From Victivallales bacterium (GTDB taxonomy: Bacteria; Verrucomicrobiota; Lentisphaeria; Oligosphaerales; Oligosphaeraceae), in NCBI GenBank assembly GCA_017554445.1, contig JAFZIJ010000208.1, positions 1 through 50,746 on the forward strand: a DNA stretch of 50,746 nt. Direction: 5' to 3'. This document shows, one piece after another, positions 17,094-26,296 of the stretch. A program made the position numbers and the translations under genes. Position 1 is the stretch's first letter; every line of letters begins with the position of its first letter. A model generated the notes under the pieces. It saw nothing but the letters and a program-made list of their open reading frames with translations, was not told the DNA's origin and did no database searches.

Positions 17094-19102
17094 AACAGGA
17101 TAACCTTATGAAAAACAACGCCTCCACATACTTGAAAGACCATCTGATCCTGCCCGCGCTCGTGTTCTTCTGGCTGATTCTGATGGTCAGCAATCCCGCA
17201 TTCGGCAACCTGTCCGTCTATTCCGATATCCTGAAAGAAGGCGCCATGTTCGCCGTCTGCGGCATCGGCATGACGTTCGCCATCATCTCAGGCGGCATGG
17301 ATTTGTCCATCGCCTCCCAGATCGCGCTGTCGTCCGTCATTTTCACAAAAATCGTTGGCAACATCATGCCCAACTGCCCCGCCTGCGGGATTCTTGCATC
17401 CTGTATCATCATTTTAATCCTCGGCTGTCTCATGGGACTCGCCAACGGCCTGATGATTGCGCGGTTGCGCATCCCGCCATTCATCGCGACGCTTGCCACG
17501 ATGAACGTCTTCCGCGGCCTTGCACAGCTTGTCAGCGACTCGCCTGTCACCATCCAGTCCATCGGCGAAAAGTATCTTGTCTTCTCGTCTGGAACGGAAG
17601 GTCACCACGGCTTTGCGACGGCCGAAATCTTCGGCCTGCCGCTCTTCTTCTACATCATGGTCATTCTGGCCATCATCGGCACTGTTGTTTTGCGTCGCAC
17701 ACGTTTGGGACGCAACACGTTGGCCATCGGCAACTCGCGTGACGCCGCGCGTCTCGCGGGCGTCAGCATCCCCAACACGCTTACCGCCGTCTATGTCTGG
17801 AACGGTCTCTTCACCGCCATCGCCGCCATCATGATGACGGCCAATCTCGGTTCCTCCAACTACGGCGTTCCGACGGGCACGGAATTCACCGTTATCTCCG
17901 CTGTTGTGCTCGGCGGCACGGCTCTCGCGGGCGGTGCAGGAAGCATCTTCAACACAGTCGTCGCGGCCATCTTCCTCGCCACGATTTCCACCGCGCTAAA
18001 TGCCTACGGTGTCGGTAACAACGTCTATGGCATCTTCCGTGGATGCATCCTCGTCTTCGCGTTCTCCCTCTACACGATCCGCCTCTTCGCAGCCCGCAAG
18101 CCCGCGAACGCCAAGCGGTTGCAAATCGCAACCGCCGCCATCGTCGCCATTCTCGTCATCGCGGCAGTCGGCCTCGGCATCCACAGCCGCGGCGCGAAAT
18201 CGGCCGACGACGGCAAACTCGTCTTCGGCTGGTCCGTCTATGACATGTCCAACCCGTTCTTCATCCCGATGGATGCAGCCGTTCGCGAACAGTGCGAAGC
18301 CCTTGGCGTCAAACTGCTTCCGACGCATGACCAGAAAGGCGACGCCACGGAAATGGTCACTGGCGTCTCCGCTCTCATCGCACAGGGCATCGACGCTCTG
18401 CTCGTCTCCCCCTGCAGCCCCGAATCTATGAGCGCCATTACGGCGAAAGCCGCCAAGGCGAATATTCCCGTCGTCGTTCTTGATATCGGCACGGGCGGCG
18501 CGAAAATCAACGCCTTCCTCCGCTCCGACATGTACGGTGGCGGCGCGAAAGCAGGCCAGTACTTCCTCGACGTCATGAAGCAAGGCCTCTATCCGGACAT
18601 CACGAGCAAGAAGGTCGCCATCATTAAATGCGAAACATCAGCCACTTACGCCATCACGCGCGGCGAAGGCTTCAAATCCGCCGTCGTCCCCGCCGGATAC
18701 ACGGTCGTGGAAGAACAGCACGGCAATTCCAACAAGAATGAGGCGTACAAAATCATGCGCGTCTATATCAATAAATATAAAAACGACTTGGCCGCCGTCT
18801 TCTGCGAAAACGACGAAATGGCCATGGGCGCCATCGCCGCCGTTGACGAAGCGGGCCTTACAGGCAAGCTTCTCATCTACGGCTTCGACGGCAATGATGA
18901 CGCCAAGGCCGCCATCAAGGAGAAGAAGCTCGGTGGAACCGTCGCGCAGGACTCCCATCGCATCGGCGCCATGGGCACGGAAATCGCCTACAAGATCGTG
19001 AAGGGTGAAAAGATCGAGGCCAGCGAAGTCGATAAGGATGGCAACAACGTCTTCCTCGTCCCCGTCTCCATGATTGATCGCGACGGCAACGTACTGCCAT
19101 AA
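17090..19102 (+). CDS. sugar ABC permease fused to periplasmic substrate-binding protein
   Basis: 670 aa. Residues 1-345 are a second CUT2 permease (GMTFAIISGGMDLSIASQIAL, AARLAGVSIPNTLTAVYVWN, VLGGTALAGGAGSIFNTVVAAIF). An extra membrane helix at about 350-372 (IATAAIVAILVIAAVGLGI) crosses to the periplasm. Residues 380-670 are a complete Peripla_BP_4 sugar-binding protein: SNPFFIPMDAAVREQ, LIAQGIDALLVSPCSPES, FCENDEMAMGAIAAVDEAG and YGFDGNDDAKAAI. No separate binding-protein gene is present, so the receptor is delivered covalently to the translocator, as in GlnPQ- or OpuA-type systems of other ABC families. The reading frame is continuous; no signal peptide is needed because the preceding helix exports the domain. 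Confidence 0.92.
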   Translation: MKQDNLMKNNASTYLKDHLILPALVFFWLILMVSNPAFGNLSVYSDILKEGAMFAVCGIGMTFAIISGGMDLSIASQIALSSVIFTKIVGNIMPNCPACGILASCIIILILGCLMGLANGLMIARLRIPPFIATLATMNVFRGLAQLVSDSPVTIQSIGEKYLVFSSGTEGHHGFATAEIFGLPLFFYIMVILAIIGTVVLRRTRLGRNTLAIGNSRDAARLAGVSIPNTLTAVYVWNGLFTAIAAIMMTANLGSSNYGVPTGTEFTVISAVVLGGTALAGGAGSIFNTVVAAIFLATISTALNAYGVGNNVYGIFRGCILVFAFSLYTIRLFAARKPANAKRLQIATAAIVAILVIAAVGLGIHSRGAKSADDGKLVFGWSVYDMSNPFFIPMDAAVREQCEALGVKLLPTHDQKGDATEMVTGVSALIAQGIDALLVSPCSPESMSAITAKAAKANIPVVVLDIGTGGAKINAFLRSDMYGGGAKAGQYFLDVMKQGLYPDITSKKVAIIKCETSATYAITRGEGFKSAVVPAGYTVVEEQHGNSNKNEAYKIMRVYINKYKNDLAAVFCENDEMAMGAIAAVDEAGLTGKLLIYGFDGNDDAKAAIKEKKLGGTVAQDSHRIGAMGTEIAYKIVKGEKIEASEVDKDGNNVFLVPVSMIDRDGNVLP

Positions 19103-19195
19103 TGGAGGTAACGACGGCGTCTCACCGTTGAAGGTGATGGCAACCTCTTGACATCGAGGCTTCTAAAAAACAGAAAAGCAGAAAACATATAAAAC

Positions 19196-19996
19196 ATGAT
19201 TACCGCAGCAGAACTCATCAAGAAGCTTGAAGCCTGGTCCGACACGACAGGAGACTATTCCAAAACTTGTGACACCGTCAAATGCGGCGATCCGGACAAG
19301 CCAGTCGCCCGCATCGCCATCTCCATGTTCGCCACGCCGGATGTCATTCGACAAGCCGCCCGCTGGCGGGCGGATATGCTCATCGTCCATGAGCCGTCGT
19401 TCTATAGCCACATGGATGTCAGGCTGGAGAACGATCCCATCACGCAGGCCAAAGAACAACTTCTGAAAGAAGCAGGCCTTGTCCTCTATCGTTTCCACGA
19501 CCATCCGCACCGCAAGCCGTTCGACATGATCTGCGAAGGCGAACTCAAAGCGTTAGGCCTTCCGTATCATAATTTTGCGAACGCCCATTGGGCCGTCAAC
19601 ACGATTGAATTGGATGAACCGATCACGCCACGACAGCTTGGCCGCATCATGCAGGAGCGACTCAACATCGCGCAACCGAAAATCTGCGGCACGATGGATC
19701 AGCTCTGTTCGCGCATTTCGCTCTGTTTCGGCACGCCAGGCGGCGTTTTCGAAGAGCTCCGTAGTGACGATATCGACATCGTTCTCACAGGCGAAGCCTG
19801 CGAATGGATGCTTGGCGAATATGCCCGCGACGCCGCGCAGCTTGGATTCTGCAAGGCGTTGATCATCATGGGCCATATTGGTTCCGAACGCGACGGCATG
19901 AAGCTTCTCGCGCAGAAACTTCCCGAAATCCAGCCCGGCCTCGCCGTCCGTTATTTCGAATGCGGCGAAGTCTATTCCTATCCGCGTTTTTACTAA
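19196..19996 (+). CDS. NIF3-family (DUF34) metal-binding protein
   Basis: 266 aa. Metal-site residues of the NIF3 fold are visible: HEPSFY (His65), a HDHPH cluster at 101-105 and, near the C-terminus, GHIGSERDGM with TGEACEW upstream. NIF3 proteins form ring-shaped hexamers with two metals per subunit. Some are annotated as GTP cyclohydrolase type 2, but the biological function of the family is unsettled. It starts 93 bases after the sugar transporter and has no strong ribosome-binding site, so it may be read through from that operon. It ends at the bidirectional terminator. Confidence 0.85.
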   Translation: MITAAELIKKLEAWSDTTGDYSKTCDTVKCGDPDKPVARIAISMFATPDVIRQAARWRADMLIVHEPSFYSHMDVRLENDPITQAKEQLLKEAGLVLYRFHDHPHRKPFDMICEGELKALGLPYHNFANAHWAVNTIELDEPITPRQLGRIMQERLNIAQPKICGTMDQLCSRISLCFGTPGGVFEELRSDDIDIVLTGEACEWMLGEYARDAAQLGFCKALIIMGHIGSERDGMKLLAQKLPEIQPGLAVRYFECGEVYSYPRFY

Positions 19997-20020
19997 CATT
20001 GCCTTGGAAATCTATAAAGC

Positions 20021-20057
20021 AAAATGTCCCGCCGATATATCACCGGCGGGACATTTT
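20021..20057. terminator. strong bidirectional intrinsic terminator
   Basis: A perfect 14-bp stem: AAAATGTCCCGCCG at 20021-20034 pairs with 20044-20057 around a 9-base loop. A-runs and T-runs flank the GC-rich core on both strands. It lies between the convergent NIF3 gene (+) and the last polysaccharide gene (-) and can end both units. Confidence 0.9.
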
Positions 20058-20123
20058 CCATTTTTCTAATCGTTATTTATTTCTATCTGAATTTTTCATC
20101 CTTGAGAGCTTCCACCATTGCCC

Positions 20124-20987
20124 TCAATCTGAATGCATGTCTCGACGACATGTAAATGTCTCCTTTTTCAACCGTCCAATCTCGCGATCGACCAGACATC
20201 TATACCATAAACCTTGCCAGAAGTGCCACATCCAACCTGCATAGCCATCAAGAAAGCCCCCACGTAAGAAATAACGGATAAAAAAATAAGCAAACGCCCT
20301 TAAATAGCGCGGCATACGATAATACTTTTCTTTCATCTCCTTGAAATGAATTTCTCCGCGCTCAAATGCTAATGCATCCGCCGCCTCGCGTCTTGCATAA
20401 CCACGATGCTTCTCCCGCCACCAATCCATAGAATTAAGATTATCATCCACAAACTCGCCCTTCAACCGATAGTCGCGTCCTTCGCTTGTGATAATATGTT
20501 CATCCATTGCACGATCTTCACAACGACCAATTCTGTATTTGAAGAAACGAACCATGGGAATATGCGCGGTATCGCCAAAATGAATTCTGCGACCACAGAA
20601 AGCACGTGCACGGCAAAGAGAAAGGGAAGTCACATCTGAAGGCAAGTCACTTTCCGTGGCTTTTCCGTCAACATATTGCGATAACAAATTCTTGACTTCC
20701 TTTATCGTATCAGGGAAAAGATATTCGTCTGCATCAAGTCTCAGTATCCAACTTGCCTCAATCGGCAGATTATCCAATGCCCAATTGAACTGTTTGGCAT
20801 AAAGTCCTGGCCATTTATGTTCGACTATAATTGCACCCATACGACGTGAAATCTCTTGTGTTCCGTCATCAGAGAAACAATCCACAACAAATATCTGCTT
20901 TGCCTCGAGTGGCGCTAATTTCTCCAAGCAACGCCCAATGTGCAACTTTTCGTTCTTGGCTAAAATGATAACCGCTAAATCAGTCAT
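20124..20987 (-). CDS. family 2 glycosyltransferase (WaaE-like)
   Basis: 287 aa. The N-terminal GT-A fold begins with LAVIILAKNEKLHIGRCLE; DCFSDDGTQEI follows and the metal-binding DADE motif is in ILRLDADEYLF. The C-terminal part (about 200-287), with paired aromatic and basic residues, looks membrane-associated. The pattern is that of WaaE/KdtX-type enzymes that add a hexose to lipid-linked saccharides at the cytoplasmic face. It is the last gene of the polysaccharide cluster, overlaps the acyltransferase gene by 8 bases, and is followed by the terminator at 20021-20057. Donor sugar not determinable. Confidence 0.88.
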   Translation of the reverse strand: MTDLAVIILAKNEKLHIGRCLEKLAPLEAKQIFVVDCFSDDGTQEISRRMGAIIVEHKWPGLYAKQFNWALDNLPIEASWILRLDADEYLFPDTIKEVKNLLSQYVDGKATESDLPSDVTSLSLCRARAFCGRRIHFGDTAHIPMVRFFKYRIGRCEDRAMDEHIITSEGRDYRLKGEFVDDNLNSMDWWREKHRGYARREAADALAFERGEIHFKEMKEKYYRMPRYLRAFAYFFIRYFLRGGFLDGYAGWMWHFWQGLWYRCLVDREIGRLKKETFTCRRDMHSD

Positions 20988-21549
20988 CTTTCAAAACTCG
21001 CTTCTTGATAAACTTTGCAGGATTCCCACCGACAACTGTCCAAGGGGCTACATCCTTTGTAACTACCGATCCTGCCGCAATGACAGCACCTTCTCCTATT
21101 GTAATACCTGGGAGAATGATAGCTGCTGTGGCTATCCAAACATTGTCTTGAATCAAGATTGGTTTTGTAACAAGATCAAAATGTGGGCTTGTTACATCGT
21201 GTGAACCAGTCAAAAGCCGAACATCCTCACCAATACAGCAATTACTTCCAATAGAAATATTATTAAGACAATATACCCATGCACCATTCCCCAAGCTGGA
21301 CTTTTCTCCCATTTTCAAACGCCATGGATAATCAATGCGGCATTTTCTAGCAAGCGAGATGCTATCCGATAACATTTTACTCCTTTCCCCACCGATTCTT
21401 GCTACATAGCGTACTATGCGTAGTCTCCACTTGCGCGCATACCAGAATGTATAATTGAACAGTAATGGCCTTGTCCATTCCCACAGTCGCTGGACAATTT
21501 TCTCGTGTCTTGGCATTTGATTCGTCTGGACAGGTTCATAATTAACCAT
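20980..21549 (-). CDS. hexapeptide-repeat acyltransferase (WcaF-like)
   Basis: 189 aa. A left-handed beta-helix is evident from isoleucine-patch repeats (ISIGSNCCIGEDVRLLTGSHD, ILIQDNVWIATAAIILPGITIGEGAVIAAGSVVTKD). It ends in the family hallmark GNPAKFI. The catalytic His of the GSHD motif is present. WcaF-type enzymes O-acetylate sugars of exopolysaccharide repeat units using acetyl-CoA. The gene sits directly downstream of a decayed copy of the same family (21551-21770). Confidence 0.88.
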   Translation of the reverse strand: MVNYEPVQTNQMPRHEKIVQRLWEWTRPLLFNYTFWYARKWRLRIVRYVARIGGERSKMLSDSISLARKCRIDYPWRLKMGEKSSLGNGAWVYCLNNISIGSNCCIGEDVRLLTGSHDVTSPHFDLVTKPILIQDNVWIATAAIILPGITIGEGAVIAAGSVVTKDVAPWTVVGGNPAKFIKKRVLKDD

Positions 21550-22000
21550 TCTACAGTTCTCTCTTTGAAATGAACTTTGCTGGATTTCTACAATGATTGC
21601 ACAAGGTTGTAGTTTTTATTGATCGTATCTGCGACAACATTTGCCATTTATAGCCAATTTACCTCAGCGGGAATTATAGTACTTACTGCAATCTATACAT
21701 TATCATAAACTCTTAAGGGCCTTATAAACAAATCTAAAGTGAAGATGCTGCATAATGTGAGCCTATAAAACGCCTGCCTTCTTCATCCAGGCATGCTTTA
21801 TTTCCAAATCTCTATCCCATCAGGTCTATATACCCACGTTTTGTTTCCAATTTCTGACTTCTCATCAATACTCATGTTTCAAGGGAAATCAATGCCGCAA
21901 TTATCGAACACTAATTTGTTTGTACAGGATTGAGCATCATTGCCCTCCTCACAAATCCCATACTTAATATTTCACCATAATGAATCGTTATCTGCAACAA
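21550..22000. other. 451-bp gap in the polysaccharide cluster holding gene debris
   Basis: The left half is a decayed acyltransferase (own entry). The right half (about 21780-22000) gives on the minus strand a frame with four stops containing segments such as NKLVFDNCGIDF and VYRPDGIEIW. That may be further decayed coding DNA, but stop density is near that expected by chance and no family is recognised. Confidence 0.5.
21551..21770 (-). pseudogene. decayed hexapeptide acyltransferase gene
   Basis: On the minus strand, fragments in shifting frames match the intact neighbour at 20980-21549 in order. First comes GSHY (21753-21764). Then DLFIRPLRVYDNV, a stop where Trp is expected, and IAVSTIIIPA, matching DLVTKPILIQDNVWIATAAIILPG. 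It ends with PAKFISKREL and a TAG at 21551-21553. The 5' half is missing. Several frameshifts and stops show long decay. The stop codon is 1 base before the ATG of the intact gene, so the relic still occupies its old operon position. Confidence 0.75.
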
Positions 22001-23137
22001 CTATACTAATTGTACGAAGTCAGGTTTTATCCCTCCCATGCACAGCCACTTGTACGATTCAATCATTTTCTTCGCTATCTCATCCCACGAAAACTCCGCC
22101 GCCATCCAACGTTTCCCGACAATTCCCATTCTTTCCAATTCCACTGGCGAATGATCCAATGCATTTTCAAGCTGTGCCGTAAGTGCATCTACTCCTATAT
22201 CTATCCACCATCCACAACCCTTTTCTTCCAGTCTTTCCCATGGACATCCGCGACTAGCTATTACTGGTGTTCCACAGGCAAGGGCTTCCGCTATCGTTAT
22301 GCCGAAATTTTCCGTTAGGCTAGGAATCACGAACAAATCCACCGAAGCAAGAAAAGTGTATTTATCCATGCCATGAAGTTCACCCACAATGGACACCCTT
22401 GGGATGTCCTTTTCCGCTATTATCGTTTTCAACGTCGAGACCGCGCCACAATCAGGTCCGGCTATCTCCAGTGACCACTCAGGGAATTTGCCTGCAACAT
22501 TTCCCCATGCTTTAACGAGATGATCCACTGCTTTTGTTGTATGTATTCTGCCCAAAAAAGCTATCTTGCGTTTTGTCTCGCCAAAAGACTTGTGCGCAAC
22601 ATCAGGTAAATCAATACCATTAGGTACAAGTGCTATAGGCTGCTTATATCCCAAAGCACGAATCTCCAGTAGTTCTTTCATGCTTGCCGCATGAAACATG
22701 TCGGTTTCACGAAGCGCCATGTACTGCCCGCCGAAATGTCCCATAAGGAATTTCTTGATTCTTGAACGCTTCAGTGCTGTTTCAGCAAGTCCTCCTCTTG
22801 GACAGAATACAAGTTTGCACTTTGTCCCGCGCTTCGCAATGGCTGGATATACATTCGGCATCATCCAGATGCCGTTATTGTGAACAATATCGCCATCTGT
22901 TACTGCATCCTTAAGTCCTTGTAGCATTTCAGGTGAACGTCCTAATGCCATTACAGGAAATCGTCGCCGTTCATAATTGATTACTGAATACTCGCGTTCA
23001 CAAGTCGGAACACTATCTAACACATGTAACTGCACATCCACGCCATTTTTCGCCAAGCCTCGGCAAAGCGACGGCACAGTATATGATGGACCAGCCGATT
23101 CATTCTGTATGCTGGCGACTGTAACAAGCGCTTTCAT
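22001..23137 (-). CDS. family 4 glycosyltransferase
   Basis: 378 aa, GT-B fold. The N-terminal acceptor domain opens with LVTVASIQNESAGPSYTVPSL. The donor domain has KIAFLGRIHTTKAVDHLVKAW and the GT4 E-x7-E signature in PSLTENFGITIAEALACGTPVIAS. Such retaining enzymes move a nucleotide-activated sugar onto the lipid-linked repeat unit in the cytoplasm. It lies 4 bases after the polymerase gene. Sugar specificity unknown. Confidence 0.92.
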   Translation of the reverse strand: MKALVTVASIQNESAGPSYTVPSLCRGLAKNGVDVQLHVLDSVPTCEREYSVINYERRRFPVMALGRSPEMLQGLKDAVTDGDIVHNNGIWMMPNVYPAIAKRGTKCKLVFCPRGGLAETALKRSRIKKFLMGHFGGQYMALRETDMFHAASMKELLEIRALGYKQPIALVPNGIDLPDVAHKSFGETKRKIAFLGRIHTTKAVDHLVKAWGNVAGKFPEWSLEIAGPDCGAVSTLKTIIAEKDIPRVSIVGELHGMDKYTFLASVDLFVIPSLTENFGITIAEALACGTPVIASRGCPWERLEEKGCGWWIDIGVDALTAQLENALDHSPVELERMGIVGKRWMAAEFSWDEIAKKMIESYKWLCMGGIKPDFVQLV

Positions 23138-23141
23138 ACCT

Positions 23142-24623
23142 TCAATTACTTATGTGTTTAAGTGAACGAGAATGAACAATCTTTTCCTGGCGTTTGACAA
23201 TCAAATCAAGGCTGAATCCTCCTATGACAGCAATTGTCCATTGCATAGCGCTACCACCAGGAGAAAAGAAAGAGGCTTCACCCATGTTTCCTGCCATAAG
23301 CGTCGTAAATAAACACAACAACACTCTATACTGTCTTCGTATGCATGTCTTGTAGAATGAAAACAAAAACACAACGAATACCAGGGCGCCTACGACACCT
23401 GTCTCGCCAAGTAACATCAATGGAAGAACCCCCTTCTCTATCGGGGCGGACAGGAGGGATATCTGCTTGTTTCTATATGCCGCATCATGCCAATTCATAA
23501 CCTGAAAGCCTTTCCCCAAGATAGGGTTTAACTTGAAGTCGTTAAGATTATATTCAACAAGGCTCATTCTTGATGCGGTCAATGCCTCCCCGACACTCCT
23601 ATGGTCTGTTTCCATATTATCTTCTTTCCGTATCCATCTTGATATTGTTTTATTGCGAATCTGAGCAAATATAACAATGATTACAACACTAAAGACCATC
23701 ACATACATTATTCCGTTTATTCTATGTTTTATATCTCCCGGCATCTTTATTAATGATATACAACAATAGTAAATCACCAAAATAGAAATAAAAAACATGA
23801 GTAACGCCGTTCGTGACCGCGACAAATACATTAATATGGGACCAGCAATGATAACCACCAAATGTAATCGCGACAATTGTCTCTCTATTAATAGCATATC
23901 ACAAAGTACCCAGGCAAGACACAAAGGCACAATACATGCTAACATTTGTGAATGGCTCATTATACCGTTAAAATACTTACGGCCCGCTCGTGCAGCAACA
24001 TCATGCCCTGTTATATTCATACCCCATGCAGCAGCTTTATTAACTTCCATGGAATAACCAACCGATGGGATGAAATAAGCAAGAATTGATCCAACAACAA
24101 TAAATGTCGCCAACCCTAATAAAATTATTCTTATTTGATACAATTCATCATCACTTGCTTGAATAACCTTGGAAAGAATAATCACTCCAAGCATAAATAA
24201 TACAAAGTTAAAAATTTTTAAATAACTAATCAAAGGCATCCATCCATCTACAGAAGAAACAATTGCAACCAGCACATACACAAATAACCATCTCAAGGGA
24301 ATATAGTCTTCACTATTTTTTCTTATTGTTGATGATAATCTTGTGGCCGGCGTCAACAACATGCTGAACAAAATAAGATTCTGACCTATTCGCGCCACAG
24401 CTCCAAAATGCCCCTCCCCGACCAATTCAGGTGAAAAGTATATAAACGATGGAACGAGGACAAAACACGTTATGGCAACGGTTCCCTTGTCATATATGCA
24501 TGCCCAACACCCGACAGCCACCAATGACCATGCAAACCATCCATTGGTGATTCTGCATCCTAGAAGCAAAACCAACAACAACAGCAGAAATTTCAATACA
24601 TCTTTTTCCAGTTTACTCAACAT
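23142..24623 (-). CDS. wzy: O-antigen polymerase/ligase-like membrane protein (Wzy)
   Basis: About 493 aa with roughly 10-12 hydrophobic helices and one larger hydrophilic loop (about 340-410 of the protein), the layout of Wzy/WaaL proteins. The loop contains LNPILGKGFQVMNWHD, typical of the O-antigen ligase/polymerase family. It would polymerise flipped repeat units on the periplasmic face. The longer frame up to 24689 starts with a TTG inside the previous gene; the ATG at 24623, 26 bases after that gene's stop, is preferred. Being the only such protein in the cluster, it is the likely Wzy. Confidence 0.82.
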   Translation of the reverse strand: MLSKLEKDVLKFLLLLLVLLLGCRITNGWFAWSLVAVGCWACIYDKGTVAITCFVLVPSFIYFSPELVGEGHFGAVARIGQNLILFSMLLTPATRLSSTIRKNSEDYIPLRWLFVYVLVAIVSSVDGWMPLISYLKIFNFVLFMLGVIILSKVIQASDDELYQIRIILLGLATFIVVGSILAYFIPSVGYSMEVNKAAAWGMNITGHDVAARAGRKYFNGIMSHSQMLACIVPLCLAWVLCDMLLIERQLSRLHLVVIIAGPILMYLSRSRTALLMFFISILVIYYCCISLIKMPGDIKHRINGIMYVMVFSVVIIVIFAQIRNKTISRWIRKEDNMETDHRSVGEALTASRMSLVEYNLNDFKLNPILGKGFQVMNWHDAAYRNKQISLLSAPIEKGVLPLMLLGETGVVGALVFVVFLFSFYKTCIRRQYRVLLCLFTTLMAGNMGEASFFSPGGSAMQWTIAVIGGFSLDLIVKRQEKIVHSRSLKHISN

Positions 24624-24649
24624 GACATGTGCAATTTCTGCTTTGAATT

Positions 24650-25777
24650 TTAAATCAAGACTGCCTTTGCTGCCGTCTTTGCTGTCCAATTTTCAATATC
24701 TCTAGCCTGTATGGGCATCGATAACAATCTTAAAAGACGTCGCCAATCCCCGGCATGGAGCAAATGCTCCTTTGGCAGAATTGTAGCACAGCTACCAGCT
24801 TCATACGTCCCAATTACCTTCATCCCTTCTTCAAGTGCCTCGCTTACGACTGTACCCCAGCCTTCATAAGCATTGCTGGAAAGGACATAAACATCATGTT
24901 CGCGCATTAGTTTACGGACTTCTACGATGGGAACTGGCGGATAGAATTTAATCAAGTCTTCATAACCATGGGCCATTTTCTTGAGCCGCTCCTCCTCAGG
25001 CCCCTTGCCATATATATCGAGTGTGATATTCAGTGATGAAAGTTCCGCACGTTTCAAGTTCGCATGTTCGATGACCGCCCGCACAATCGTATCCACACGT
25101 TTCCAGTTCAGCAAGCGTCCAACCCACAGTACTTTTATTTCTTTCCTGTCTGTCTCAGTAGGTTGTTGATCCGTACTCACATCTTGCCTCGACGGTTCTA
25201 CAAAGTATCCCCACATAAACATCTTTTCAAGACAATATTTTCCATTATCGCCCCCGTTTTCCTGCCATATTTTTCCCCCTGGCTTTCGTTCAAAATCAAG
25301 TTTCGGAGCTCTGAAAAAGCATCTCAAATCACCATGCATCAAACCACAAAGCCGCGCCATGTCACGAGCGGCATGAATGCCTATCGGCAAATAAGTAAAC
25401 GATGGCGAGTTTCTTATCAGTTTCACAATCCGCCACGCCATAAGCAAATACTTTGGATGCAACAGGCGAAACATGCCCAATGGAGGCTTGAACCATCGTT
25501 CGCTCATATACAACGTTCGTTTTCCGGTCTCCGAACGTCGTAACATCACATCAATTGGACGCAACCCGCCTATCAATAAAACATCGCAAGTCTCAACTGC
25601 CGATCTGTCCTTGGTCACCCAGCTTTCATCTGCATCAACCACCTGCGACCTTTGATGTCCGGAATCATCATCAGTATAAACATACTGAAAGTTATCTGGA
25701 CCTAATTGTTTGACTATTTCACGCGACAATGGCAATTGATGAGCAGAACATGAATTGGTAAAAAGAACAAATTTCAC
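24650..25777 (-). CDS. family 4-type glycosyltransferase
   Basis: 375 aa, GT-B fold with the GT4-type donor site: VLWVGRLLNWKRVDTIVRAV, DIYGKGPEEERLKKMA, and the E-x7-E region in VLSSNAYEGWGTVVSEALEEGMKVIGT. The true start is the GTG at 25777: it lies in a GTGA overlap with the stop of the upstream acyltransferase gene and has AAAAAGG 8 bases upstream. It acts in the cytoplasm on the growing repeat unit. Donor unknown. Confidence 0.9.
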   Translation of the reverse strand: MKFVLFTNSCSAHQLPLSREIVKQLGPDNFQYVYTDDDSGHQRSQVVDADESWVTKDRSAVETCDVLLIGGLRPIDVMLRRSETGKRTLYMSERWFKPPLGMFRLLHPKYLLMAWRIVKLIRNSPSFTYLPIGIHAARDMARLCGLMHGDLRCFFRAPKLDFERKPGGKIWQENGGDNGKYCLEKMFMWGYFVEPSRQDVSTDQQPTETDRKEIKVLWVGRLLNWKRVDTIVRAVIEHANLKRAELSSLNITLDIYGKGPEEERLKKMAHGYEDLIKFYPPVPIVEVRKLMREHDVYVLSSNAYEGWGTVVSEALEEGMKVIGTYEAGSCATILPKEHLLHAGDWRRLLRLLSMPIQARDIENWTAKTAAKAVLI

Positions 25778-26283
25778 TTTGCATACCTTTTTTTCATCTC
25801 CGCCGGTACACCAGCATACAAACATTTAGTTTCCACGCTTGACTTGTTCATGACGGCCCCTGCGGCGACAACCGTATTTGCTCTCAAATGAACACCAGGA
25901 AGAATCAGACTCCTTGCACCAAGCCAACAACCATCGGCTATTTCCACATTTGCAAACGTACCCTCGCCCGCTATGTGCACCCCATCTGGATCTATCTGGT
26001 GCGAACCAGTCAGAATCATAACTCTAGGACCTAAATCACAACAATTTCCAATCCTGATGGTCGCTCTAAAAACAGAATGGATGAGACTACCTGTTCCAAT
26101 CCATACATCATTACCAATAATTAATTCCCCGTTACCAAAAAATCGAGCACTGGAACTGATGCGGACATTTTTGCCAATCTTCGCTCCACACCAACGCAAC
26201 AACGCCACCTTCATCCCAAAAAATCTCGTCTCTGGCAAAAGTCGGCTTATCAAAGAATAAATCCACAATCTACCAGACTTCAT
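25774..26283 (-). CDS. hexapeptide-repeat acyltransferase
   Basis: 169 aa left-handed beta-helix enzyme: IGKNVRISSSARFFGNGELIIGNDVWIGTG, the catalytic His in LTGSHQIDPDG, and a C-terminal GVPAEMKK tail. It probably transfers acetyl from acetyl-CoA to a sugar hydroxyl, the second such modifier in the cluster. ATG 26283 has AAGGACGATTT before it. It is translationally coupled to the following glycosyltransferase by a GTGA overlap. Confidence 0.88.
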   Translation of the reverse strand: MKSGRLWIYSLISRLLPETRFFGMKVALLRWCGAKIGKNVRISSSARFFGNGELIIGNDVWIGTGSLIHSVFRATIRIGNCCDLGPRVMILTGSHQIDPDGVHIAGEGTFANVEIADGCWLGARSLILPGVHLRANTVVAAGAVMNKSSVETKCLYAGVPAEMKKRYAK

Positions 26284-26296
26284 AAATCGTCCTTTA

